Positions 1 to 8,642 of a DNA stretch of 12,280 nucleotides are shown in pieces; the first letter of the stretch is position 1, and every line of letters begins with the position of its first letter. The notes beneath the pieces are model-generated. The model ran no database searches, was not told where the DNA came from, and saw only the letters and a program-made list of their open reading frames with translations. A program made the position numbers and the translations under genes. The stretch spans positions 1-12,280 of the forward strand of contig CAMLNW010000059.1 of the NCBI GenBank assembly GCA_946481495.1, written 5' to 3'. This DNA is from an uncultured Actinomycetes bacterium (GTDB taxonomy: Bacteria; Actinomycetota; Thermoleophilia; Solirubrobacterales; Thermoleophilaceae).

Positions 1-3000
1 TGACTGATCGGCGCATCGGGCACGTTGTTGAACGTGTTGACGAGCTTGCCGCTGTTGGTCGTGTCGGACTCGCCACGGAGATTGACCGCGATCTCGCCAC
101 GCAACGCGACGACGATCATCGGCAACGTCCGAATCAAGTTCCCGGTAGTCGGGTCCTTGCGAACGTTCTTGACGAAATACACATTCCCGACCAAATCGTC
201 CTTGAGCAAAGGCGTCCTGGCCCGCGCACGCCCCACGATCGACCCCGCCGGACAATGATCCTCAAGATCCGGCTTGGTGCCGTCCTCGAACTCACACAAC
301 GCCTGCGCATTGTTCGGATCCAAAGCCAAGCTCTTCGGCAACCGCACCACAGCCTTCTCGATCCCCGCCTCCGAAACGCCCTGCTGAGTCACCTGCGCGC
401 GAATGCCGGGATGCTTGCCCGTCGTCGTCTGCCGGCGACCCGTCAGGCTCAACGCGAGCTTGGGCTCAAACGCCAACCCGCCGCAGCCCGACACCTGGAA
501 CGGGTCGGCTTGGCTGCTGGTCGTGCCCTCTGTCGACAGCAGCTCAGCGCCGGTCTGCTTGGCAGCGCAATCGGAGGGGTTGAGCATGAACCCGGACCGG
601 TTCACGAGCACGTTGACCTCACGCACCCTAAGCGGGATCCCGTGATGGATGATCGGGAACGGATCCGAGATCGCCGTCACCTGAGCCGTGCTGCGATCCA
701 CATGGATCGCCTGACGCACGATGATCGGCGACAGCTCCATCGCGCCGCGGAACGGGCCAGCGACCGGACGAACCTTCACGGCCAGGCCGTACTCGCCGCC
801 CTTATAGCCCTCGGTCAGAAACACCTCGCCCTTGCGCTCCAACACGAACGGATCACCCACACCAGCCTTCGCATCGACGACACCGATCTTGCTGTCGGCC
901 GGACAGTTGCCCGCGTCGGCAGCAGCGTTCGAGCAGAGCGGCACATCCTTCACAGACGCCAGCAACCCCTTCGGGAGTGTCGCGGTCAAACCACGCAGCC
1001 ACTGCTCACCATCCTCACGCGAGAACTTGAAGCTATAGACCCCGCCAGAGCCACGCCCCTGACCGTTGGAGCTACCCGCGTCGAGCTTCGGAGCGAACTT
1101 TTCCGAGCAGTCGCCGCCGATCGTCGTGTCGGTGCTCTCCTCTACGGGCGTGGTGCCGCTCCACGGCGACAACGTCGCCGAGACGGCCTCCTCGCCACAG
1201 TCCCGCGGGTTGGCCAGCACACCATGGCCGCCGCCCTTGAGATCGACCTCCAGCGAGTCGAACGGGACCCGCGGATTCTGGTCGAAGGTCGCCGTCAACC
1301 GACCGGTCGATGGATCGGCCACCGTGGAGCCCGGCAGCTTGGCCGACAGGCCAAGCTCGTCGTTGCGCACAGCGACCCACAGCCGCAGCATCTCCCCCGA
1401 CGCCGGGTCGGTCGACTTCGGCTCGCCGAGATACATGTGTCCGGACAGCGGCTGATCGACCAGCGGGGACGTCACCGTCACGGCCCCCAGCTTCGAGGCG
1501 TCCGGGCAGTCCGGGGCGGTCAACCGCTCCTTGGCCATCTGCGCGTCCGAGCACGCCTGCAACCCTGTCGCCGCCGACGGATTCACCGAGAACCCCTCGG
1601 GAAGCTCTACGACCGTCTTCTTCAGATGGGACGTCGCGAGCCCCTCCGTATCGAGCAACCCATCTTGGGGCACCTCGAGATCGACGTCGAGACCCGATGC
1701 GCCATCGCGCTCCGTGTTGGTCGGCGCGATCGTCATCGACGGCGCGAACGGCGCATCCCCGCAGTCGGTGGTGGGAGGCGAGACCGCGTCGCTGATCTTC
1801 CAGCGTGGATCGCCGGCGTCGGGAAGGCCGTCGGCGGTGAACGCCCCCGGATGCTCGTAGGAATCGGCCAGCGCCCGCGTCACCGGACCGGTGCCAGGAC
1901 AGTCGGTGGGGTTCGTCAGGAACGCGACGTCGAAGGCGTCGGGGTCGCCCGGCTGGTTGCAGCCGTTGAACTTCGGCGAGACCGCGGTATTCCAGGGCTT
2001 GGCGCCGAGGTTGCACAGCGTCGCGAAGCTGATCTCGACGATCGGCGGGGTGTTCGCCGCGAGCGGGCTGATGACGGTGACGCCATAGTCGCCGCCGCTG
2101 CGCAGCTTGGGCCGCAGCACGAACGTCAGCCCCGAGATGCTTACCGGCCGGAAGGCAAACGCCGCGGGATAGCCGTGCTCGGGAACCACGCGATACAGCG
2201 GCGTGTCGCCCGCGAAGCTCTGGTCCTCCTCAGCGAAGTTTAGATGCACTCCACCGACCGCTGCCGCCACCGGGCACGTTCCAGCGGTCACCTCGATGAT
2301 CGCGCACGCGGTTGCAGCCTGGGGGTTGGCGACGAAGCCCGCCGGCAACTCGAACAGGAGGTTCCGCGGCGACTCCACCGGCACCTCACCGCCTCCGTAC
2401 CCGTTCGGGCCCAGCGGTCCGATCCGGGTGCTCAGGCGCAAGGCGCTGTCGGCCGAGAACGGATGATCGCCTGCCGCGGTAACCGGGACATCGAACACGT
2501 CGAAGACACCGGCGGCAAAGCTGGCGATGCCAAATAGCGATGCCGGCTGGAAGGCGAACGTATCGTCGGCCAAGGCATCGCTTACCGCGCCGCCGCCAAA
2601 TGCGGCAAAGCGGACCGTCGGCAGGTCAGGCGCCGAAGCTGGCGCGATCAAGAGCTCCAACTCCAGTACGGGGTAGGCGCCGCCGGCCGCGATGACGCTC
2701 GAGTTGGTACAGGCCCGCGCCAGCAGATGGCACGTCCAGCCGGCGCCGCTGGCCTCGGCGAGCCGAAAGCCCGGCGGTAGCCCGACCGACACCGTCGCCG
2801 TGCCCGACGTCGGATCGGCGCCGATGTTCCTCACCGCGACCGTGTAGCTCATGAACTCGTCGCCGGCGCGTGGCGCCGCCGGCTGACGCGTCGGCTCGAG
2901 GCGCAGCTCCGAGGCCGCCAGTGCCGGCGAGACGGCCGCCAAGGCGACCACCGCAATCGCGACCGAGATCGCCATCGACGAGATCAGCGTCGTCGCTCTT

Positions 3001-3029
3001 CCTCCTCGACTGAACTGCGTGCCGCTCAT
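1..3029 (-). CDS. Large secreted cell-surface protein with DUF11-like N-terminus and repeated paired-Cys modules (3' end outside window)
   Basis: The minus-strand frame from ATG at 3029 is open to base 1, so at least 1009 residues are present and the C-terminus is missing. The start is preceded by GGAGAG at 3041-3046, 11 bases away. Residues 1-39 form a signal peptide: arginines at 8 and 11, a hydrophobic core about 15-36, and an ALA cleavage site. Residues about 40-115 resemble a DUF11-type adhesive beta-sandwich. A module recurs about four times, beginning near residues 221, 468, 681 and 891. Its pattern is a leucine-proline-x-glycine-like strand, often an asparagine-proline pair, a cysteine, then 12-25 residues on a CP pair followed by a glycine-valine-like strand. 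The cysteines probably form one disulfide per module. No catalytic motif is visible. The gene lies 89 bases downstream of another giant secreted protein gene and is probably cotranscribed with it. The likely role is a structural or adhesive surface protein; the exact function is unknown. Confidence 0.85.
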   Translation of the reverse strand, partial: MSGTQFSRGGRATTLISSMAISVAIAVVALAAVSPALAASELRLEPTRQPAAPRAGDEFMSYTVAVRNIGADPTSGTATVSVGLPPGFRLAEASGAGWTCHLLARACTNSSVIAAGGAYPVLELELLIAPASAPDLPTVRFAAFGGGAVSDALADDTFAFQPASLFGIASFAAGVFDVFDVPVTAAGDHPFSADSALRLSTRIGPLGPNGYGGGEVPVESPRNLLFELPAGFVANPQAATACAIIEVTAGTCPVAAAVGGVHLNFAEEDQSFAGDTPLYRVVPEHGYPAAFAFRPVSISGLTFVLRPKLRSGGDYGVTVISPLAANTPPIVEISFATLCNLGAKPWNTAVSPKFNGCNQPGDPDAFDVAFLTNPTDCPGTGPVTRALADSYEHPGAFTADGLPDAGDPRWKISDAVSPPTTDCGDAPFAPSMTIAPTNTERDGASGLDVDLEVPQDGLLDTEGLATSHLKKTVVELPEGFSVNPSAATGLQACSDAQMAKERLTAPDCPDASKLGAVTVTSPLVDQPLSGHMYLGEPKSTDPASGEMLRLWVAVRNDELGLSAKLPGSTVADPSTGRLTATFDQNPRVPFDSLEVDLKGGGHGVLANPRDCGEEAVSATLSPWSGTTPVEESTDTTIGGDCSEKFAPKLDAGSSNGQGRGSGGVYSFKFSREDGEQWLRGLTATLPKGLLASVKDVPLCSNAAADAGNCPADSKIGVVDAKAGVGDPFVLERKGEVFLTEGYKGGEYGLAVKVRPVAGPFRGAMELSPIIVRQAIHVDRSTAQVTAISDPFPIIHHGIPLRVREVNVLVNRSGFMLNPSDCAAKQTGAELLSTEGTTSSQADPFQVSGCGGLAFEPKLALSLTGRRQTTTGKHPGIRAQVTQQGVSEAGIEKAVVRLPKSLALDPNNAQALCEFEDGTKPDLEDHCPAGSIVGRARARTPLLKDDLVGNVYFVKNVRKDPTTGNLIRTLPMIVVALRGEIAVNLRGESDTTNSGKLVNTFNNVPDAPIS

Positions 3030-3118
3030 GCTCTCGGGCCCTCTCCGATCGTTACCTCCGATGCAAGAGCAAGCGCCCTTGGACCGCTTGAAGACTGATC
3101 CAGCTGGCTTCAGGAACC

Positions 3119-6100
3119 TCATGAGCGGACTCCCGGCAGCAGGATGCGCATAGTTCGGGCGCGCGCTCCGGGCTGGCTTGCTTCGATCTTCACCCGCAGC
3201 CCCTTGCCCGAATGCAGCTGCCGGCGAGCTCGCGAGCTCAACCGAAAGTCGACCCGCGTCGATCCCCCCTCGTCTGCCCGCACGGAAGTGCGTCCCACTC
3301 GAATAGTCTTCCTACCCATCCTTGCCTTGGCGGTGAGAGACACTCGTCCGGCCGAAGACGTCCGCACCACTAGCGACAGACGGCCGGAGCGCGCGACCTT
3401 CCTCCGCGCCTTCGCCGAGATACTGGAGAGAGCAAGCGTCTTCCTAGCTTTGGCCGTGGCGTTCTCGTTCTTGCGCCCGGACGGCGAAGTCCTCGTATCG
3501 CTTGGAATCGAACCGAAACCGGCATCCTGGCACTGCGCGGCCAGCACGTCGCATGGCGTGGGCGGCGCGGGCGCATCTTCGAACCCGCCGCCGATCCGCG
3601 CGCCATATACATCCTCGACGTTGTTGCGATCCGCCGGATCGATCCCTGCTCGCGTGATGAAGAACACCGCCCGGCCATCGCCCGAGATCACCGGCGCGGC
3701 CGGCACCTTGCTGGCCGGATCGACCGACAACCCCTGCTCGCCCGTCTGACTGCTGACCAACGACAGAGTCCCGCCCTGCCACTGGTACACGTCGAACTCG
3801 GTGTTGTCATCCGCCTCGACCAGCGCCTCGCGTGTCGCGAACACGACCGTCGAGCCATCGGCGCTCACAGCTCGGCCGCGCAGCCACCCGTCGGCCGGGC
3901 TCTGCTCCGACGCGGCATCGCCACCGGGAAGCGCGACCGTCACATCGACATTTCCGCCGCCGACACACGACAAGCACTCGGCCCGACCGGTCAGGTCATC
4001 GAAGCGATACACGTCACGCGCCCCGTCCGTATCGTCGGCCAACACCCGCGACCGGGTGGTGAAGACCAACCAGCGGCCTCCGCCGTCCGTGTTGCTGTTG
4101 GGCAACGCCACCGCCGAGTCGCCACCCGCAACGCTCACCGCACCGGCAACCAACGCCGTCCGACCCGCGGGGTGTTCCTCACTGCGCTCGAAGACGTACA
4201 GGTTCGGCTGTCCCGCCACCGCCGCGCCCTGCGCTCCGGCGCCGGCCAGCACCCCCCGAGCCGTGAAGTACACGCGCGACCCATCCGCGGAGAGATCCAA
4301 CACCTCGATCGCGTCGCCACCCACGACCTCGCCCGCCGACGCCTGCACCAGGGTGGGCTGGCCCGCCGGAGGTGACGCATCATAGATGTACAGATCGTTC
4401 GTGGTGTCGTCGTCGGAATCGGTCAACTGGCGCGGACTGAGGAACGCCACCACCGACCCGTCCCGCGACGCGCTCTGAAACAGATCCGGGCCACTGCCCA
4501 CACACACACCCGAGCACTGCGGCGCCGATACGGCCACCGTCGAGGTCCCCCCCACCCGCTTGAACAGCCGGCGATTGTCGCCATTCACGCTGCCGCAGAA
4601 GCCTGACGCCGGCGCGTTGGGATCGATGGTGAAGTAGATCGCCGATCCGTCCTCGGAGATGGCGCGATTGACTGGGCCGGTGGTCGTCTCGCCCAGTAGG
4701 GCCCCCAGCTTTGCACCGCAAACCCCACCGATCACCGGACCCGCAACCTCTGGGCTCGGGTCGCTCGCACGATTGACAACGCTCAGCTTCCAGTCACCGG
4801 CATCATCACGGGACATGGCGTAGAGCTGCGAGGCGAGGCCGCGAGCTATCGGCTCATCAGCGAAGAAGCGCACGCCGTCGCTGGCACGCCAGCCGAAGAC
4901 GAATGTCGACAGGTCCGCTGCCGCGCCCTGCAAGCGGTACTCGTTGTCTATCCCGCTTGTTGTGAAATCGGCGGGCAGCGGCTCGAGCATCGGGCCCGCG
5001 GGGGTGCGGGTGCCGTCCTGGTGGACAAGCACCCAACCGACCTCGCCACGCTGACGGCCGGAGCGCGTCCCTTCGGGCCACAGCGTGGCGGTCCCGTCGG
5101 CGCGACTCATGAAATATGTGTTGAAGTAGCCGCCCTGGGTGCCGTCAACGGCGGGGAGCTGTGCGGCGGGAACCCATCCGGTGGGGGTGCGCCGCGCCAT
5201 CACGGGATTGACGGGGCCCGGGACGGTGTCGGGCTGACCGAAGAGCTGTGCGACGAAGCCAGCCCGATCACCGTCATCGGCGATCGCGCCGATTGCGTTG
5301 ACGCCGATGCCCCAACTATCCCCGCGGCTGACCCACTCAGCGACACGCGGGGGCGGCGGGCGGAACGAGCCGATGGTGCGATCGGAACCGGATGTAGTGC
5401 CGGTAGCGTTGACCGCGACTACGCGGTAATGGTAGGTGGCGTCTGGCTCGAGACCGGAGATCTGCTGCGCGACGGCGACCGGGGCGCCGCCCCCACCGGC
5501 ATCGCCGTCCTGGTCGGCCGGGATACGCTGGCCGTAACCGGTGTCGGTGCCGTACTCGATGTAGTAGCTGGTCGGCTGATTGTTGGGGTTGACCAGCCCG
5601 CGGAGGGTCAACTTGCCATCGCCGTCCCAGTAGGCGTCGAGGGTCTCGGCGACCGGCGGCGCGGGATCGGTGCTGAAGGCGCCGACGTCGCCGGTCGAGA
5701 TGACCGGCGCGCCGCCCTTGCTGGCGACCAGACGGACGGCGTAGGCCTTGTTGGGCTCGAGATCGGCGATCTCCTGGCTGACCACGATGTCTGCCGCTCC
5801 GGTACCGCCATCGACGTCGGTCGCCGGCGCCTTGGTCCAGTGGGCCCCTCCGTCGGCGGAGTACTCGAAGCGCCAGAAAGTGTGCAGCGGTGCGGGGTCG
5901 ACGGCGTTGTTGGGCGTGATCGTCCCGTGCAGCAGCGCGGACGAGCTCGTCACGTCGGTCGTCGGCTGGACGGTGACCGTCGGGGGCGTGGGCTCGCCGA
6001 GCTCGTAGACGCGTGGAGCACCCGTCGTGGAGGTCAGATACGCGTGCTCGCCACCGGACTTGACCGCCAGGCCGACCACCGAGGCGACGCCGTAGCCCGC

Positions 6101-8056
6101 GATGTGCGAGTCCAGCAGCGTGCCCGCCCCGGTGGTGTCGAACTCCAGGACGCGACGCTCCAGGCCAAAGCCACGGACAACATAGAGATGGTCGTCGGCG
6201 GGATCGACCGCCAGATTTGACGGGCTGAGCAGATCCGCCGCGCCGACCACGGCAGCGGAGCCCGTCAGAGACTCGGTGCCGCTGATCGCCGGGTTGAACG
6301 CGGACGGTGTCAGGGTCCCACCCGACGGCGTGAACCGCTGTACGCGGAAGTTCGCCAGGGCCTCAGCCGTGAAGATCGTTCCCGCGCTGTCGACCGCGAC
6401 GCGGATGTTGGGGGTCTGCCCGCCTATGCTGTTGAACTGACCGACACCGTTGCCGGCAGCCCCGGCGCCGCACGTGTCGAAGGCGACGACGCGACAGATC
6501 TCAAATCCACTGCCTGCTTGACCGGGCCCCGCCGTCACGACGTTGTAGCCGAAAGCGCGCACGAACTCGCCCGCCGCTGTGAACTCCTGTACTCGCAGCA
6601 TCTGCCCGTCTCCGACCAGGACGTTGCCCGCGTTGGGCGCACCCACGGGAACGACGGTGGGATAGCTAAGGGCGGTGCTGCTGAATCCGCCCCCGACCAC
6701 GGAGTGCGAGCCGCGCTTGCAGTCGACGGCCGCCGCGCAGACCTCGAACCCGGTCGCGCCGGTGACCGTGTCGGCAATCGTCGCCGACGCGGTGCCACCC
6801 GACAGCGCGGGCGCGCCGTTCGAGGCAGCTATCGGCGGCTGTGGGGCGTTGGCCAGCGCACCCGAGAACGTGATCGTCATCGGCGATGTGGCGCCCGGCC
6901 CGCCGGTCACCGCCACGTTGCCGGCGCCGATCATCGACAGCCCCTCCAGGGCGCTGTCGACCTGGGCGCTGGTCGCGTCGAACGCGAGGTCGGACGTGGT
7001 CTGACCCTGGAACGCCAGCCGGAAGCTCCCCGCGGTGGCATCGACCGTCAACGTCTGCACCGCGGAAGCGGCCGGCCGGTCACCCGATGCGCCCGGCCGG
7101 ACCACATCGCTGCCCCAAGCGCGCACGAAGACGCCATTCGCATCGAACTGCTGGATGCGGCTATAGGCAGTATCAGTGACATAAACGTCGCCCGTGACCT
7201 GGTTGACCGCCACACCCGTCGGTCCCGCCAGTGCCCCGCCGGGCTCATCGGACTGGAACGGCGCAAAGCCCGTGACCCAAAGCGCACCGACGCCGGCCTT
7301 GCAGTCGGCCGCCACCGTACAGCGCTCGAGATTGGCTCCATGAACGGTCGTGGAGGTGGTGACTGCCTTGGTCCCACCGGAGACGACGAGGTTCGTCACG
7401 TTGCTCACGGGCTGCCCGACGTTCTGATCGGCCAGCGCTCCGACCCACTCGACGGCATACGGACCACCGTCGGGACCCGACACCGCCGCGCCGCCCGCGC
7501 CAACCGCGGGAAGCGCCTCGAGGGCCGCATCCACCTGTGCCGCGCTCGCATTCCAGGCAATCGCCGCAGTGATATGCGTTGCATTCGTCCCGCCGAAGCG
7601 CAGCGTGTAGGTACCGCCGGTGGTGTTGGACCCCACCGTGATCGTCTGCTGCTCGTTACGAGCGACGTTGCCCGGCTTGCCTGGAGCAACCACGTCATAT
7701 CCGACCGCCCACTCAAACGCGCCCGACGCGCTGAACCGCTGGAGCCGGTTGTTCCCCGTATCGGCGACGTAGACCTTCCCGGAAGCGTCGTTAACCGCCA
7801 CCTGGCCGGGAGTGGCCCCGAAGTGCCCGCCCAACCCACTGGCAGCAGCCGAAGGGTTTCCCCAGAACCCCACCACTCCCAACGGATCGGCCGACGCGGC
7901 CGCGGGAGCCATCAGGGAGATGACCACAAGCATCAAGGACGCACCAGTCCCTTTGGCTCGCAGCGAAGAAGAGAGCGAACGCAGGATTCCCCGTGGCGAA
8001 CCTGAACAGCTCGCGCCACCGGCCTGCGATCCCCCTGCACCTACAGCTCCACTCAT
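3119..8056 (-). CDS. Giant secreted multi-domain protein: NHL-type propeller, FnIII-like domains, PD40/TolB-type propeller
   Basis: The protein is 1645 residues from ATG 8056. That start is chosen because AGGAG lies at 8067-8071, 10 bases upstream. In-frame starts at 8092 (ATG) and 8230 (GTG) lack a good ribosome site and would put a long non-signal stretch first. Residues 1-56 are a signal peptide: Arg/Lys-containing n-region, hydrophobic core about 37-50, AxA-type site before Asp57. NHL-like blades (for example VYVADTGNNRLQRF) lie near residues 80-115, 279-315, 465-502, 547-578, 607-655 and 658-685. Two homologous inserts of about 110 residues occupy roughly 133-245 and 331-438. Two FnIII-like domains span about 686-795 and 795-898. 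A second propeller has S-x-DG-[SR]-x-V-x-F strands near 1133, 1195, 1254, 1322, 1395 and 1455. Residues 1529-1645 are rich in Arg and Lys with beta-strand character. It is probably an extracellular scaffold or ligand-binding protein. No enzymatic residues were recognised. Confidence 0.88.
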   Translation of the reverse strand: MSGAVGAGGSQAGGASCSGSPRGILRSLSSSLRAKGTGASLMLVVISLMAPAAASADPLGVVGFWGNPSAAASGLGGHFGATPGQVAVNDASGKVYVADTGNNRLQRFSASGAFEWAVGYDVVAPGKPGNVARNEQQTITVGSNTTGGTYTLRFGGTNATHITAAIAWNASAAQVDAALEALPAVGAGGAAVSGPDGGPYAVEWVGALADQNVGQPVSNVTNLVVSGGTKAVTTSTTVHGANLERCTVAADCKAGVGALWVTGFAPFQSDEPGGALAGPTGVAVNQVTGDVYVTDTAYSRIQQFDANGVFVRAWGSDVVRPGASGDRPAASAVQTLTVDATAGSFRLAFQGQTTSDLAFDATSAQVDSALEGLSMIGAGNVAVTGGPGATSPMTITFSGALANAPQPPIAASNGAPALSGGTASATIADTVTGATGFEVCAAAVDCKRGSHSVVGGGFSSTALSYPTVVPVGAPNAGNVLVGDGQMLRVQEFTAAGEFVRAFGYNVVTAGPGQAGSGFEICRVVAFDTCGAGAAGNGVGQFNSIGGQTPNIRVAVDSAGTIFTAEALANFRVQRFTPSGGTLTPSAFNPAISGTESLTGSAAVVGAADLLSPSNLAVDPADDHLYVVRGFGLERRVLEFDTTGAGTLLDSHIAGYGVASVVGLAVKSGGEHAYLTSTTGAPRVYELGEPTPPTVTVQPTTDVTSSSALLHGTITPNNAVDPAPLHTFWRFEYSADGGAHWTKAPATDVDGGTGAADIVVSQEIADLEPNKAYAVRLVASKGGAPVISTGDVGAFSTDPAPPVAETLDAYWDGDGKLTLRGLVNPNNQPTSYYIEYGTDTGYGQRIPADQDGDAGGGGAPVAVAQQISGLEPDATYHYRVVAVNATGTTSGSDRTIGSFRPPPPRVAEWVSRGDSWGIGVNAIGAIADDGDRAGFVAQLFGQPDTVPGPVNPVMARRTPTGWVPAAQLPAVDGTQGGYFNTYFMSRADGTATLWPEGTRSGRQRGEVGWVLVHQDGTRTPAGPMLEPLPADFTTSGIDNEYRLQGAAADLSTFVFGWRASDGVRFFADEPIARGLASQLYAMSRDDAGDWKLSVVNRASDPSPEVAGPVIGGVCGAKLGALLGETTTGPVNRAISEDGSAIYFTIDPNAPASGFCGSVNGDNRRLFKRVGGTSTVAVSAPQCSGVCVGSGPDLFQSASRDGSVVAFLSPRQLTDSDDDTTNDLYIYDASPPAGQPTLVQASAGEVVGGDAIEVLDLSADGSRVYFTARGVLAGAGAQGAAVAGQPNLYVFERSEEHPAGRTALVAGAVSVAGGDSAVALPNSNTDGGGRWLVFTTRSRVLADDTDGARDVYRFDDLTGRAECLSCVGGGNVDVTVALPGGDAASEQSPADGWLRGRAVSADGSTVVFATREALVEADDNTEFDVYQWQGGTLSLVSSQTGEQGLSVDPASKVPAAPVISGDGRAVFFITRAGIDPADRNNVEDVYGARIGGGFEDAPAPPTPCDVLAAQCQDAGFGSIPSDTRTSPSGRKNENATAKARKTLALSSISAKARRKVARSGRLSLVVRTSSAGRVSLTAKARMGRKTIRVGRTSVRADEGGSTRVDFRLSSRARRQLHSGKGLRVKIEASQPGARARTMRILLPGVRS
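6740..7064 (-). repeat. Insert module copy 2 inside the NHL propeller
   Basis: This is the second copy of the module. It shows a SFRLAFQG strand, a LAFDATSAQVDSALEGL helix, GAGNVAVTGGPG and an ITFSGAL strand, then a cysteine pair (FEVC with DC shortly after). Identity to copy 1 is highest in the helix (AQVD-x-ALE-x-L). Confidence 0.7.
7330..7660 (-). repeat. Insert module copy 1 inside the NHL propeller
   Basis: This encodes about 110 residues between the first and second NHL blades. Landmarks are a TYTLRFGG-like strand, an IAWNASAAQVDAALEAL helix, a GAGG turn and a VEWVGAL strand. It aligns with copy 2 at 6740-7064. I remember similar modules from other large NHL and FG-GAP type bacterial surface proteins, but have not checked a database. 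Confidence 0.7.
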
Positions 8057-8066
8057 CCGCTGTTCT

Positions 8067-8071
8067 CTCCT
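8067..8071 (-). promoter_or_regulatory. Shine-Dalgarno site deciding the start at 8056
   Basis: On the minus strand AGGAG sits 10 bases before ATG 8056, within a purine-rich AGAGGAGAG run. The in-frame ATG at 8092 and GTG at 8230 have nothing comparable, so 8056 is preferred. Confidence 0.65.
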
Positions 8072-8273
8072 CTTGTCCAGTTTGGATCTCATGGCGCACC
8101 TACCGACCGAGGTCGCTGCCTCGATCGCAGGACTGTGTGCTCCTGCCCGAGATCGACCGTGCCTGCAGCGCGGTGACGATCCGCCGGTCGCCGGCGCGGC
8201 CGCGTCGGCCGGAGAGCCGCACCCGCCCACAAGCTCGTAGCCGGGCCCGCTTCTGAGCCTCCCGGCTGGGAAG

Positions 8274-8287
8274 GCGTTCGGGAACGC
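8274..8287. repeat. 14-base palindrome (GCGTTC-GG-GAACGC)
   Basis: Two perfect six-base arms flank a two-base centre. This could be a dimeric repressor site in the leader region, or chance in GC-rich DNA. Confidence 0.3.
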
Positions 8288-8363
8288 GGGCGGTTGGCGT
8301 GGGATCGGCTACGTGCTGCACCAGCTCTCCTCTTTCACAGTCCCTCACGTGCCTGGTGCTCTG

Positions 8364-8392
8364 GGACGGTTTTCCGAAGACAAGGACCGTCC
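8364..8392. repeat. Inverted repeat in the leader of the surface-protein operon
   Basis: GGACGGT (8364-8370) and ACCGTCC (8386-8392) are perfectly complementary around a 15-base loop. In the minus-strand transcript this would fold into a hairpin soon after the predicted start of transcription. Confidence 0.45.
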
Positions 8393-8427
8393 GAGAGCGA
8401 CGAGAAACACGTGAATTTGTAGATTCG

Positions 8428-8458
8428 ATTGTAAACAGTCGCCTACGTTTGCTGTCAA
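8428..8458 (-). promoter_or_regulatory. Candidate promoter for the surface-protein operon
   Basis: On the minus strand there is TTGACA (8453-8458), a 19-base spacer and TACAAT (8428-8433). An alternative is TTTACA at 8430-8435 with a 17-base spacer. The spacer contains GTAGGC and ACTGTTTA, which recur in the promoter at 11527-11555. It points towards the gene starting at 8056. Confidence 0.55.
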
Positions 8459-8562
8459 GGGCCAACCGTTCACTAGCCTCGTAGCGACTCCCGGGCGGCG
8501 GCATTCTCGCCGTAAACACGTCGCACCGGCAGCCACGCCGACCCGACGGTCACGCGCCCTTC

Positions 8563-8568
8563 TATAAA
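8563..8568 (+). promoter_or_regulatory. Possible -10 box (TATAAA) upstream of the tandem TetR gene
   Basis: TATAAA stands out in GC-rich surroundings 75 bases before GTG 8643. No good -35 box is seen at the expected distance, so this is only a weak candidate. Confidence 0.25.
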
Positions 8569-8642
8569 CGCGCTCAGCATCTAAATGCAGCTGCCAATTT
8601 GGGTCTACCAGCGGCTACAGAACCAGCGTTATCGTTGGCGAC

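Larger units (their letters stand above)
8057..8642. other. Long intergenic region between the divergent surface-protein operon and the tandem TetR gene
   Basis: No convincing gene was found. Short open frames here (for example minus-strand 8519 to 8100) are Arg/Ser-rich, lack homology I can recognise, and the longest spans the promoter. The region holds a minus-strand promoter, an inverted repeat at 8364-8392, a 14-base palindrome at 8274-8287, two CACGTG hexamers (8346-8351 and 8408-8413) and two GTAAACA heptamers (8431-8437 and 8512-8518). The stretch from about 8420 down to 8057 would be a leader RNA of roughly 365 bases. I could not match it to a known riboswitch class. Confidence 0.6.

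Noticed and set aside
255..2243. Plus-strand open frame of 662 codons
   Set aside because: Its translation is Arg/His/Leu-rich with no domain. It is antisense to the clearly better minus-strand secreted protein, which has a signal peptide and repeats.
3030..3118. Possible terminator between the two surface-protein genes
   Set aside because: Only a 5-bp stem (AAGCG/CGCTT on the minus strand) is visible and there is no T-run, so cotranscription is more likely.
5021..6220. Plus-strand open frame of 399 codons rich in Gly, Val and Asp
   Set aside because: It lies fully opposite the FnIII-like domains. The low-complexity composition follows from the antisense codons.
6518..8005. Plus-strand open frame of 495 codons
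   Set aside because: It is antisense to the NHL propeller coding region, has a composition typical of GC-rich shadow frames, and shows no recognisable motif.
8100..8519. Minus-strand open frame of 139 codons upstream of the giant gene
   Set aside because: It begins before the predicted promoter, is Arg/Ser-rich with no motif, and most likely is non-coding leader.
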